Assembly: GCF_036417845.1 (NCBI RefSeq) | Contig: NC_089978.1 | Span: forward strand, 127,068,183 to 127,132,182 | Length of the DNA stretch: 64,000 bases | Source: Apteryx mantelli | Lineage: Eukaryota; Chordata; Aves; Apterygiformes; Apterygidae | Direction: 5' to 3' | Shown here: positions 11,501-23,319 of the stretch, one piece after another | Numbering within the stretch: position 1 is the first letter of the stretch | How the letters are laid out: every line of letters starts with the position of its first letter | Notes under the pieces: generated by a model | The model's input: the letters and a program-made list of their open reading frames with translations, nothing else | Told to the model about the DNA's origin: nothing | Databases searched by the model: none | Program-made: the position numbers and the translations under genes

Positions 11501-13040
11501 GTTCCCCTCAGCCCTGACATGCTCAGCTCTCTTGCCCTTCCCCAGAGCACCACCTGGGCACAAGGTAGCAGGTGCCGTGACTGATTTTGAATCTCACACT
11601 TCAGTTTTTCCTCATTGTGGCAGGCTCTTGGCTCTTTCTGTAGGCACCAGTTTTCCTGAAACTTGTAGAAATGTCATTATCTTTGAGACCTCTTACCCTC
11701 TCTCTCTGGCTTGGGCCGGTGGTTCAGCAGGGGACTCCTGGTTAGGCAAAGTGCGTAGCCTCATTGCTTTAGAGAAACAAGCTAAGTAAATCTGTAGGAA
11801 GAGAAGGTTGGAAACTTCTGTTGACCTTTTCCCAGAATCATATATCATGGGGGTATTTGTGAAGTTGAGGGGTAGAATGGTGGCATATTCAGACCTGTGA
11901 AACAAAGTAGGGTTTTGCATGGTGCATGACATGTTTATGTAAATACCAGAGGTGATAGCTGAAACAGTATATCTGAGGACTGAGAAAGGGGCTAGCTACT
12001 TATTTGTAAAATAAGAATCCCCATTCCTGCTAGAGACTTAAAGAATCTTATAGAGGCCCTGGTCAAGATTAGTATCTCCTTGTACCAAACATGGTACAAA
12101 TAAACCTGAAGATACTCTCTCAGCAATGGAATTCATTTTGTGCAAGTTTACAATGCTTTTGGCAATGTTAAAACCCAGGGGAAGTTTCTCAATGAACATA
12201 GGTCTCGAAATGCTGTGTGTGTTAGCTTGACATCCCACTGCAGGCATATACCCTTCCTTCCTTGGGCTGAATGTGCTTCTGGTAAATGGGGAATCTGCAA
12301 AAGCAGCTATTTCTGACTTCTTGAAAATATAGGTTATTGCTCACACTTCTTTTGGTGTCTTCAGCAGAGCTGATCAAGCTGAAGTGTGGTCATTGTGTGT
12401 TAATCCTAAAAAAAATTTCAAAACGAGTTTTGTGATGTAAGGATTTAAAAATTTTCGCATTTTTATAGTGCTACCCCTGCCCCTCCAAAAACCTCACATC
12501 TACCTCAAAACGGGAACATGTAATATTCTATTTTAATCGTCTAGGCAGAACTAAAATTCTGTCAATTGGTTATTTTTCTTGTGATGTTACTCAATAGCAT
12601 GACAAACCTCTTCATTTTTAAACTGTTTGCTCAAAGTAATGATAAGCAAAACATAAATATAATGTAGAGAAGTCTGTAAGAATAAAAGACAAAAGAAGTT
12701 TAAATCATCCAGTGCAATTCTTGTATCTCTGACTTAAGTGATGAACTTCCCCTGTACACAGATGCGTTCACACTTGCCACTCCACCAGCCAACATATCAT
12801 CTTCAAGAATATGGTTGTTCCTTTCTGGTGCAAAGTAGAATGACTCTGACGCAGAAGTGCTTGTGACAAGCCATGTACTTGTGTGCCCTTAAATATGCAG
12901 GTATGCTGAAAAGCAGCTTCTAATCGTGTCTCTCCAAAAACAATCTAATTGAAGAAATGCAGTATTATGATATTATTAGCTGTAATAGTTGTGAGCAAAG
13001 GAAAAGGAAGAAACCAGTGGTATTTCTTGTATTTCAGTGT
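8600..13040. other. Gene-free intronic stretch
   Basis: Unique AT-rich sequence with short T-runs and an AT-alternating patch at about 10177-10200. I see no exon, RNA gene or transposon end. Confidence 0.6.
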
Positions 13041-13055
13041 CTACTTATATATGTT

Positions 13056-13086
13056 TGTGTGTGTGTGTGTGTGTGTGTCTGTGTAT
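13056..13086. repeat. (TG)n microsatellite
   Basis: Eleven to twelve uninterrupted TG units at 13056-13078, then a CTGTGTAT tail. Likely length-polymorphic. Confidence 0.92.
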
Positions 13087-13089
13087 ACC

Positions 13090-15840
13090 TTTGTAGGAAT
13101 GTATTTGTATATTCAATGTGCATCTATGTTACACGTAGGGCTTAGTTACACAAACAAGTAATTTTATGCTTGGGATTTTGTGGTAAACACTAAATAAGTG
13201 GTCTTTAGTTAGCTTGCCACAAAAGAACTGTAAATAGAGTTGAATTACCTTGCATTTGCTATCAAAGAAAAATGCATAATTAGGAGGCAAGGATTATCTA
13301 GTGTGTGATAACTCATTAGCTTACAGTAACTGGTCCAAAGTATCCAAGGCTCAAACTTCTTAAACCCTTGTGACTATCTCCATTTCAATTTCACTCATTT
13401 TTGATCCATGCTTGATGTTTGCATGGAGTGCCACACATGCACAAGTTGTGAAATAGGCAGCAGAGATCACAGTGAGGATTACAGAATAAAAATCTGCACC
13501 TTCAAAGTGAATATATATTAATTTTCTGCTTTTCTTCAAGGGTATTTTTGACAAGCATAGCTTTGTTGAGACCTTTCTTTGTGTGGGAGTATTCTCCTCA
13601 GCTTTGTTTTTCTCCACACATGAAAATAAACCACAGACTTTTAAATATCCTGAGAAAAGTTTCTTCAAAGAAAGATCAAAAGTCTTTACTAATGTCTGAG
13701 GAAGTGGCATGGCTACCTCTCTGTGAACTCATGTCTGTGGAGAGCTGGCTAAGACAGTCGAGATCATTATTCCATTGGTTTGTTCATTTGCAGCCTACTC
13801 AGAGTAGGTGACTTGTTTGGTGAGGGAGAAGTGGCAGGAGAATCTGCAGATGCCCCCTAATGTTGTCAAGACATGAATAAAATAACTTTTGATAAACCAA
13901 AACCTTTGTTGTTTTCCATTGTATTGTGTAGGATGATCTACTTAAAACAATTATATTTGGCACTTTACATGTTCAAAAGTTCTGTGTAAGGATTAATTGA
14001 TTGGTGTTTTTAATACACAGTTGTATCCACTTTTGTGGCTATTGAAATTATGTGAAATATCCCGATATGGTTTTCAGGGCTTCACTGAAATTGTGTATTT
14101 GTTTCCTCCCACTCCTCAATATCTCGTCATCTGTTTTTGCATCTAAGCAACACAGATCACACATCAGCCAGGCTCTGAAAGTTTGTGAACTTCTCTCTAA
14201 TCTGGAATTCCTAAAGTTTAGAAAGCTTTCGGGAAAGTTGATTAATTTTTATTCATCCCCAGCCCTGCCAGTAGTAAATGCAGAGGTAGATGTTGTGTGG
14301 GTTCTCTCTGCCTGCCTGCCTGCCTTCATTAAATGCATCTCTTACGCTTCAGACTTTTTGTGCGCTATCCGGTAACAGAAGGTATTTAACTGACGGAAGC
14401 TATTTAGAATAATATTGTTCTATCTGGAGAATCTTACTGCTTTTGTCACGCTGGCACCAATCATCCGAGAGCAGTGATAGGTAGAATTTCAGGCTTGTGA
14501 TTAAACCTAGGATTTCTGAGGGTTTTGTTTTGTTTTTAACCGGAGTCCTTCATGTAGTCTCCATCAAAGACTATATTCTGCTGCTATCTAGAAATCAGAC
14601 AATAACCTTTTGTTGGTTTGTCTTATCAGAAATGAGATCACTGAAGTTTCTCTTTTTCCTGTATTTTAGATTATTCTTTTAGTTGTGGACTGGATTTTCC
14701 TTACATATCCTAAAACTGAGATTTGTATTACATTCTGTGGTTTGGTTCTTTGTCTTCCTCTAGTTGGGGAAATACTGAGCTTTTTTCATATTTTGTAGCA
14801 CAGAAACAGTGTGATTGCATGTTATTATTCTGTTTACTTTTTTTCCACTATTAATGACAGCACATTAAGTTTGTAACAACAGGCTAACATATCTTTTCTG
14901 AGTGAGACAATTTTTGAGTCATGCAAGAAATCTGCTCTGGTATTTTGGTTTTTGTGGTTCAACTGTAAAATAACACAACATAGCAAAATGCTAACAGCAG
15001 GGGAAGTTTCCTCACCCCTACACTTGCATAGTCCATATTTAATATCCAAATGATAGGTATCCATCATGCTTCTTTACCTGGAGCGCAATGGGAATTAAAT
15101 CTCTCTTAAATCATCAGTCCTGTCATTGTAACTTTGCTCCAAAGATATGGTTGTGCTGTTTCCTATTGAACAAGGGTTTGATTTTCAGTAGAAGGAAAGA
15201 ATATCGGAGAATAGCATGAGTTGTCTCCTACCCTTGGAGCAAGGAGTATGCATTGACAGTGTCCCATACCGCTGCCGTCATGTCCCACAAATGCTGCTCA
15301 TGTGCTTGTGCTGTCACCATGATTTGTGGTGGCTGCTGGCACATTGTGCGACTTCGCCTAAGGAGCCCTAGTGTGGTAAGGTACCTGCACTCCTGAGAAG
15401 TTCTCAGTGCTTTCATTTCTAGACTTTAGTGGAAGCTGAAGTCAATGTAGCATTAGTTTTTTGAACTGAAATGTCCTTTTTTGTTGCAGGAATTTGGATT
15501 TGTACTTTTTGTTGCTTTGATTTTTTCTGGCAGCAGGATTGTGCCTTTTAATTACCTGTGCATGTCATACTCCAGGTAGGTGAACATGAGGGGAGCATGA
15601 GCTTCTAGGTGGATTCTCAAATCAGCAGTATAGTTGGTTTTTGGTTTTGAAGAGGTTGTTTCATTGTCTTAGTTTCATTGAGATCACCTATTGCCTGAAA
15701 TAAGCCGAAGTAAAATCATGACTTTGTGATGGCTTTTTTATATTGTTCATATTAATTGGTGACTGTGGCTGTATGTGTTTGCCAGGAAAATGTGAAAAGC
15801 ACAGAGTTTGAAAAGTAAATGTACACAGTGAAATTAATTT
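13090..15840. other. Gene-free intronic stretch
   Basis: Unique AT-rich sequence. The open frames (up to 116 codons, minus, 13360-13710) have no recognisable domain and no convincing splice signals. Confidence 0.55.
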
Positions 15841-15873
15841 TTCTATGTGTTCAGATTACAGGTTTTACTAGCC

Positions 15874-16074
15874 ATGGCATTCATTACTATTTATTGTAAC
15901 GGTTTACAGTTTTGGACATTCAGCTCCCTTAGGAATATGCCCAGCTCTGATGACGCAACTTTGGAAAATGCAATAAATATGCACTGGAAACCACAGCTTT
16001 CTAATAGGAAGTTTCTTAAAAGTAGTAAAGTTAAACTGCCTCCTCCTAGAAAAAAGGAAGTGGACTGCAGTTTG
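15874..16074 (+). other. Candidate plus-strand exon with start codon (67 codons), unrecognised
   Basis: An ATG in a strong start context (GCCATGG) opens a 67-codon frame that ends exactly at a donor-like TTTG|gtaagc (GT at 16075-16076). Two possible acceptors lie just upstream, after tgtgttcag (15854) and attacag (15861). The peptide begins MAFITIYCNGLQFWTFSSLR, a hydrophobic stretch that could be a weak signal or membrane anchor, followed by a basic segment with KLPPPRKKE near residues 54-62. I do not recognise the family. It is on the CMSS1 strand but does not resemble CMSS1. It could be a lineage-specific or non-coding exon, or a coincidence. Confidence 0.25.
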
Positions 16075-16089
16075 GTAAGCAAGGTAGTT

Positions 16090-19000
16090 GTACCTCCTGT
16101 GCATCCCTGAGTTCTTTGCCCCCCACCTTGCCTGAAATTGTATGTCTTGAGGCCACCATCTGTACTTTGACATAGGACAAATGGAGAAAACTCATATATT
16201 CCTTTCACTGCTTCACAAGGACCCCACAATTTTGCTGCATGAGCTTCGTACTTGCAAGAGAATGTTGCTGATTTGTGGCCGCAGCTGTGACTTCACTCTG
16301 GTTTTGATTATACTGTAGCTGAGCCCTCTGGGGGGGAGAACGGGCAAGGCATACTTCAGAGGTGGCTTACAGCACGTACTGTCATTTGTTCCTTTCTTTG
16401 TTTTTCCACTTGTTCGAATAAAATATGGCTGTGGTCAGATTCTAGCCCAGTGGCTAATGGGAGTTGAGTAAAGGGCTTTTGCAAACCTCAGTGATGTGTA
16501 CATATGGATATTTCACAAGGCTCTGAAATTCAGAGAGGTCCTAAGGGTGTTTAAACGTCTGGATGCTTGCGGCCCTCCCCTCACATAACGGTATCTCCAA
16601 AAAGCCTAGTTAAAATACCTGCTTATCCTTTTGAAAGTATGGTAATTAAAACTGAAGCAATGTCTTAATAACACCCAGCTTAGCTGCTCAGCACCAGTTG
16701 TCATATGGTTTGCTGGAGTTCTGTTATGTATGCATTGGCCCTAGAGGGAATTGCATTAAATCTCCTGTCTGTCCTTGTGATGGCCAGGGACGAAATAGAG
16801 TGCAACTGGACAGACGCATGGTAAGAAGCAGGGGAAGCAGAAGAGGCCCTTCTGCTGCCTGTGTCCAGTGCTGCAGTTATCGCTGGAGGATCTTGGAAGG
16901 AGCTGCTCCCTGAGCACCGATAGCACAAACGCTTGTGTGCCAGGAGAGTCCTGTTAGTCTCCTCTTTGATCTCAGTGGCAATCATGTTAGGTTCCTAGTG
17001 GGATCCCCCTGGCAGGGGAGGACACATCTGCAGTTGTTTGGGTCTGGCATGGAACTACCTTAAGGAAGGCATGGATGGGTGACTGTAAAGGTTTGCATTC
17101 CCATGGAGTCCTTCCTAGCGAAGCAGTGACTCATACCTGGCAGGCACAGAGGGCCTCCTTAGAGCTGCTGCTTAATAGGACTCACTCAAATGATTTTAGC
17201 TGAAGTTGATGTTTAGCTCCTGAGAGCACCATGCCTCCTTTTTGTGCACATAACCAGTGCTAATTTGTTGTATGTAAGTCAACATATTAATGTCACTTTT
17301 GAATGTATCTGTGCACCACATCATCTGAGCATATCCTCCTATCTCCACTTTATGTAAGTACATACATCTCTCCTAGGCATCTATGAAAAAGACACTTTCT
17401 AGTCAGACTACTTGCATGCAAGTTTACCTGTGAACATTTGCTTAGTGTCAAAATCCAAAGCAGCCCTCTGTTTGATTTCTGAATGGTTATAAAGGAGTCT
17501 TTTTTTAACACATAGTAGGTGGGTATGTAGTGATTATACATTCCTGCACATTAATAATATTTATGTTCTTTCTCTAAGAGGGTAGGATTTTTTAGCACTC
17601 TGTTCCAATCAATTCTGTTTTGAGTGGGTGAATAAATATTTAAGACGTGCTAACAATAGAGTAGATTTACCTTGATTAAGACAATATACAGCCCTGAACA
17701 ACTCGTTGTTCCCATGTTTGTGAACAATTCTGTTTGAGGAATGATCACGCATCATAACACTCCCCTGACACCAGAAAGTTATGTTTTCTGCTCAGATAAA
17801 TTTGTAGAATTAAAATTTTAAAAAAAGGCTTTTGCATGAAAGACTAGAGAATCCCTCCTGCATCACTTGACTACCAAATACCCAGTCACCAGTCAGAGCA
17901 CATGTGGTGGAATTCTGCAGGCTTCCTCATGCAGGTAGCCACATTAAAATCAGCGGGGCTGCACATATAAGGTTGGATTACAGGGCTGGGGATTGTATTT
18001 TTGTGACCCTTATTGCCAGTATAAATCCAATTAAACGTATTTCCCTTTGAGTATAGTCTGGTCAATCTCAAAGTGTAGCTTTTAGAAAGTCTAGTGTTAA
18101 CACAAGTCTATTCGTTAATTAAAGACAAAAATCTAGAGTCGGTATGATATTTTCTCTTTAAGATTTAGTGATTTCCTTGACATATATTCTTTAAACAGAA
18201 AAAAGCTAAAAACCACTGGGATAGGAGGAGGACAAGGTGTTTGCATGATACCTGAGAAGTAAACATGACTGTTCTGATTTGGCTTTTGGAGTTAGAACTG
18301 AAGGAAAAATTGAAAGGCAATTCATATACCTGGTAAACAGTAAAGTAGACTGTGGCTCAGAGCAGTGATGTTAGTAAAGAAAGCAATACCATTTTCAATA
18401 CACACATTGCAATACGCATTCATTATTAATTTCTTATTTTACATGAGCCTGAGACATACTATATAGGTTTATCCTTAGAGTCTTCACATGATTAGAGTGT
18501 TTCTATCATAATTTGTTTTATGAAAGTTAGTGCTGCAGACCTGAAACTTCCCCAGCTATTTATGATTATTTATGTATTTATTTTAGAATGCATGTGGTTC
18601 TAGGCAAGTGCTTCAGTAGTAAGTAGCACTCCTTAAGCATTAGCGTTTGTTGCAGGAAATTTAATTAAATTGAAATAGTTTTAAGTTGTATTTGTACAAA
18701 CAAGCCAGAGGGACTGATTTTTGCAGCCCATCATGAGAGTTAAGTAAAATCTTCAGTCTTGTTTTGCTAAACTAAAAATAGTTTCTTGGAGATGAATGTT
18801 CTAGTTTTAGTGTTGCTTTGAACAGTATTTGGAGAATAATACATGCACCTTCTTAATGTCCTGTTAGATGCCAGAGACAATTCTGAAATGGCACTGAAAA
18901 CATGGACAAGAGCGACTGTTACCATTTAAAAATCTGGTCATCTTTACCTGACTGCACTGGCATTGTGGATTTCAGGATGAATATTGGTGCTAGGAGGGTG

Positions 19001-19490
19001 TTAGAATGCGCTGAATCTCTTCAGGGGTTGAACAATGAAAAAACCCCGTGGCAAATCCCTGTGCCTGCGGTGTTCTTCACTTACGTGTTAAACCAACAGT
19101 ATCCGAACTGAAGTCCTTCACACTCTGATCAGCAGGATTTGTTGGAGATGTAAGGTTTGAAGGATCTGGACTAGATATAAGTTGGGTTAGCAAGTTGAAC
19201 CTGATCCTAAATGATTACTATTGTTCAGGGCCCGTAAAAATAGTTTGGAGGCTTAGTCAGAACTACAGTAATAAATGTAGTGTGCAAGCTTTGAAAAAAT
19301 ATGTATTAAGAACAGGATCCCATGGAGTTATACGGGCCACCTGTGCAAGACGTAACCCTGTGGAGATTTAAGGCCCTCTTCCCAAAGGGCTTGTACAATA
19401 CTTGTAAGAAATAGCTTTGTCGAATTTGCAGCTGCCTTGTTAAGCATCGACCCTGGTCACCTGCTCCCTGGCTTGGCAGGTACAACAAGG
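16090..19490. other. Gene-free intronic stretch
   Basis: Unique sequence, slightly richer in GC around 16.7-17.2 kb. Open frames on both strands overlap there without domain similarity, and I see no repeats of note. Confidence 0.55.
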
Positions 19491-19499
19491 GCAGGATTA

Positions 19500-19790
19500 T
19501 GGCTGTTGTCTCACCGCTGGAGTGATGGTGGTTGCCAGCCCTGCTGTTAGGGGACCTGTGCAGAGTTGTCCCCCGTCAGGCTGGGCAGCCGCCAACGAGC
19601 TGCCCCTGGCTCCCGGGTGACTCAAGGCTTCGCTTCTGTGCACCGGCGCCCGGAGTATCACTGCACCTGCTCACCAGCTGCCTGGGGCAGGCAGGACAGC
19701 CAACGGAGAAGCAGAGGGGCAAAGGGACAGGAGAAGCTGGCGGGAAGGAGGGAAGCCCTTGGCAAAACATGTATGTGGCGGTTTGGGGGA
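19500..19790. promoter_or_regulatory. GC-rich, CpG-containing patch (weak CpG-island-like)
   Basis: About ten CpGs cluster between 19570 and 19750 (for example accggcgcccgg near 19640) in sequence of roughly 60-65% GC by eye, against a roughly 40% GC surrounding. Overlapping open frames on both strands reflect this composition. It could be an alternative promoter or enhancer in the FILIP1L/CMSS1 introns. No TATA box or transcription start can be fixed, and it falls short of a classical island in length. Confidence 0.3.
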
Positions 19791-19984
19791 AGTGGCTGCC
19801 AGTATCGGTGTTTCACCTTTTTGTTTTGCAGAAGTTATGCATGCGGGTGTGTTAAGATGAACGGGCAGGAGAGTCTGCAAGCCTGTGAATAACACTGTAC
19901 TCTATTGTGGGACGCTCAAATAAGGTTCCTAATTTTTCTGAGTGTTCCGCCACATACACACTTCTACCTCTCCTAGCTAAAAAT

Positions 19985-20009
19985 ATATACATATGTTCTA
20001 TATGTATAT
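19985..20009. repeat. Perfect AT-rich inverted repeat (10-bp arms, 5-bp loop)
   Basis: ATATACATAT, loop GTTCT, ATATGTATAT. It could extrude as a cruciform or hairpin, but such AT-rich palindromes arise easily by chance. Confidence 0.8.
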
Positions 20010-20019
20010 GCTGCAGATA

Positions 20020-20985
20020 AATATATATCCGTATGTTAATTGACATATTCCACAGTGAAGAAATTTGTGAGGGCTGAAACCTTGACATGTGACCTTGTAA
20101 TAAAGGATGAATCTTTGTCCAAAATCAGATATCTTAAGATAATTGTTTACATTCAGATATGTAGAGAAATGTGTGGAGGGATTTTCACGCTAGCTATGTG
20201 TATGCGGTCAGCCTAGCTGGCTTTAGTCAGTGAAGAGGGATGGGCCCATCAGAGGGCATTTCTGTGAATCCGAGACTGGATTCCAGCTCAAGAGGAGCTG
20301 TACTTTCTCCATGGGATATACCAGGAGTCTGAAGAGATGAGCTGGTCAAGTACCTAAACATGGAGTTGCAAAAACTCCTCTCTTCCCCATTCTGCACTTT
20401 TCCTTCCCAAAGAAGTAAGTGTTGCTTCTCAGAGATGTTGAACTGCAAGTTCAGTACAACATACCAGAATTTATTTTGCTGAAGCCCTGCTGAATTGTTG
20501 TCAGAATTGTAGCAGAAAAATTATTAAAATAGATGGCTTATCAGCCTATTTAATTAGGTGCTTTTGATGATATCTCTAAAAAAAGTTCTGAAGTAGTTGT
20601 TGTTAACTGTTACTCAGCAAAGGGGGTTGGTCGGGGATCCTTGTTCATTGTTCCCAAAAAACTTCAGCTTAGTATCTAGCACTGGTCAAAAACCAGAGAG
20701 CATTAAGAAATACTAAGAAAGAAATTGAGACAAACCAGAAGGCATGATTATGCCTTAGTGCAAATGTATTTTTGGTATTAGATGCAGTTTTGGTTCCCTA
20801 TCTACATAAAAAAAAAACGAAAACACCAGCAGACTAGCCCTGATCCATCTGCTAGAACTACTAGACCAGGACTGTTCAAATGGGAAAGAAAATGCGTAAG
20901 AGGCATCTGATTTAGGACTCAAAAATCCTGAATGACACACACATAGTAAATGGAAATAATTATATTCTCATAGCATGAAAATTAG
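20020..20985. other. Gene-free intronic stretch
   Basis: Unique sequence with an A9 run near 20810. The last part may include more 5' sequence of the ancient CR1 fragment that follows, too diverged to call. Confidence 0.5.
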
Positions 20986-20989
20986 GGGA

Positions 20990-21322
20990 TACTTGGTGAA
21001 GCATGTCAACATGAAATTAGCACAAAGTCATGTACTTCCTTACACAGCACATAGTCAAGCTGTGGAAGTCACTGCCACAAGTTTTTGGATGGAAGCCTGA
21101 AGTGTTAGTGGATTTGGTAAGAAGATTCATAGAAGATCAATTCAATTGTGATTGTTTAGCAGGATGTTCTGGAGGCAGCTTGAATCCTGAAATCACAGCT
21201 GAGGGCTACCAGGAGAAGCATCACTGCTGACGCTGTCTTTGGTCTCCTGTTTGCCCAAGCATGGGCTCTTGGCCACTGTTGGAAAGGTTCTGAAACTAGT
21301 GGAACCTCTGGCTGTTCTTATG
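20990..21322 (+). mobile_element. Ancient CR1-type LINE 3' fragment (plus orientation)
   Basis: Several landmarks of a widespread amniote CR1-type 3' tail occur in order: acacagcacatagt, then ctgtggaagtcactgccaca (consensus 'ctgtggaactcattgccaca'), then attcatagaagat ('ttcatggaggat'), then tggccactgttggaa, and finally ctggctgttcttatg at the terminus. The order and ending match the family as I remember it from birds, crocodilians and turtles. Heavy divergence and small deletions indicate an old insertion with no coding capacity left. Confidence 0.78.
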
Positions 21323-21459
21323 CATTTATCCGTACCCTTTGGTACACCTGAGACTCTTGACTGTCAGTGCTCCAGTGCCTTTTAAAACTTGGTAGTGGAA
21401 TACATTTTGTTGCAATCCACTAATTATTTTACAGTGGGTAAGCATGTTAGCTTTGCCTA

Positions 21460-21480
21460 TGTGATATTTTATATATCACA
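21460..21480. repeat. Short inverted repeat (8-bp arms)
   Basis: TGTGATAT and ATATCACA flank a 5-base AT spacer. A minor hairpin with no flanking promoter or transposon signal. Confidence 0.7.
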
Positions 21481-21489
21481 TATATACAG

Positions 21490-23250
21490 CTGTCACGAGT
21501 CATTATTTCCATTGAACATAGTGATTCATCTTTCCATGAGTCATCATGAAATCTCACAGTGGGAATGAAATTTTAACTCATGTCACCACTCTCTAAAAGG
21601 AAATACTTAGGTTACATATGGAGACAGGACATTACGTTTGAATACATGTGTTTTCAGTAGAACTGGGGCAACATTAAGAACTTTCATTTCTCTCTGAAGT
21701 GTTTTGAGCAAATTTAGTATTGGTTCATTGCTAGTATCAGTGTAGTAGTGATGGAAAAAGAAAGCTTGCTGTTATGGAAAAGGCAGATTTCAGGTTAGCC
21801 TTTCAAATGTGGTTCGGTCCTAATCAGAAAAAATAGGTTTAAGTGTAGTAGAATGTTCCCTGGGATATTTCAGTCTTTTTTCCCATGATAAAACTGGTGG
21901 TGGTGGTGCTATTACAATCAATGTTTTAACTGACAAATGTATTTCTGCTGTTTCATTTTTATCTGTAAGGTAGAAATTTGCCTTGCTTCTCTCTAACCAC
22001 TTGTCTTAGTGGTCTATTAAAGATGCTAGTTACTTTGGAAAGACCTCTTGGCCAAGAGCTAACTGCACCAGCTCCGTTCAGTGTTTTACTGTAACTCCAC
22101 ATGAAATTCTGGAAAGAACAATCATTTAGAGAAGAGGATTTAGTTAGTTTAGGATTTAGAGGATCTTGTTTATAATAAAGCCAATATTTCACAAGTTACT
22201 CTGCATGCTGGTTGTATCCTTGTGTTGAGTTTTTTGTTTTTATTTTTTGCTTTCGTTGTCTTTTAATACTTGGTGTATACACTCAGCAGGGGAGACGAAA
22301 TGGAATTTGAAAATATCTGAAGGCCAAATGTCACAGTTTTATAAAGAGAATAAATATGTTAATGAACAGCATCTGTATAAACTTGGGGTAACATTCTGCA
22401 TATTTTCAAGTATTGTATTTCTTTTTTTATTTTATGAGAATGGCAGTGTGAGCATTGAATAAAAGGACTACATTTTGAGAGAGCTTTGAAACTCAGTACC
22501 ATGAGAGGATACAACACTTTGACCTCTCCTTCAAGGGCTTAATTTTAGGGCAGTATTTTTCCCCAGTTCTAGTCTCTGGAGTCAGGAAATCAACATCTTA
22601 AAAATGGTTTTTGCGACATAAGCCCTATTGCTGAAGAATCTTCCTTCACAATGCAGTCATTCACTTTGTGAAACCACGGAAGTGATGAGACTCAGAGGAG
22701 CAGTGGAAGAATGTTTTGCAGTTCCTTTATCTTTTTGTGTTTCCTGCTGCACATTAAGGCTTAGGCAATGGTTGTGGTAAGAGGCAATTAAACTGATGTA
22801 AAGACCAAGTTGATCTGACATGTTTTTTAACCAAGTGTTTATTAGTTGAAATAATTTTGGGTGGTTTTTGGCATAATTTACGCTTGAGTGGGAACTTGAC
22901 TCATTGTCAGAAGGTCTGTGTGTATTTGAGCATGTTAAGCTGACATTACCAAAAGGAACTCGGAGGTTTTAGACTTATGTTTATGGAGTATGAACTGAAA
23001 TTTCTACCTTGCTGCCTCAAGAGCCACAAAAATGTTAATAGAAATCAGAGATGCAAAAAAAAATGTATTCCATATAGTCTGTCAACTTGCCAATACTGGC
23101 TTTTTCCTTGGGTTACTTTCCACTGTTTTGTTCAAACTCGTTTTAGATATCACAAGGGATGAGACTTCCTCTGCATTCCTTTGGAAATTATTTTGCAGTC
23201 CTCATGAGACTTTGTGAAGCTTTTCCCTCTATGCCTAGTTCATATTTCCT
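21490..23250. other. Gene-free intronic stretch
   Basis: Unique AT-rich sequence with a short GGT run at about 21897-21907. I see nothing else. Confidence 0.55.
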
Positions 23251-23254
23251 TTTT

Positions 23255-23317
23255 GGGGGGTTGGACTAGATGATCTCCAGAGGTCCATTCCAACCTCAAC
23301 CATCTGTGATTCTGTGA
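23255..23317 (+). mobile_element. CR1 LINE 3' terminus (avian type)
   Basis: The sequence ggttggactagatgatctcc, then aggtccattccaacc, then a final gattctgtga is the classic 3' end of chicken-repeat-1 elements, including one copy of the short terminal repeat CR1 uses in place of a poly(A) tail. Only about 63 bp remain, a typical severe 5' truncation. This is the best indicator that the DNA is avian. Confidence 0.88.
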
Positions 23318-23319
23318 AA

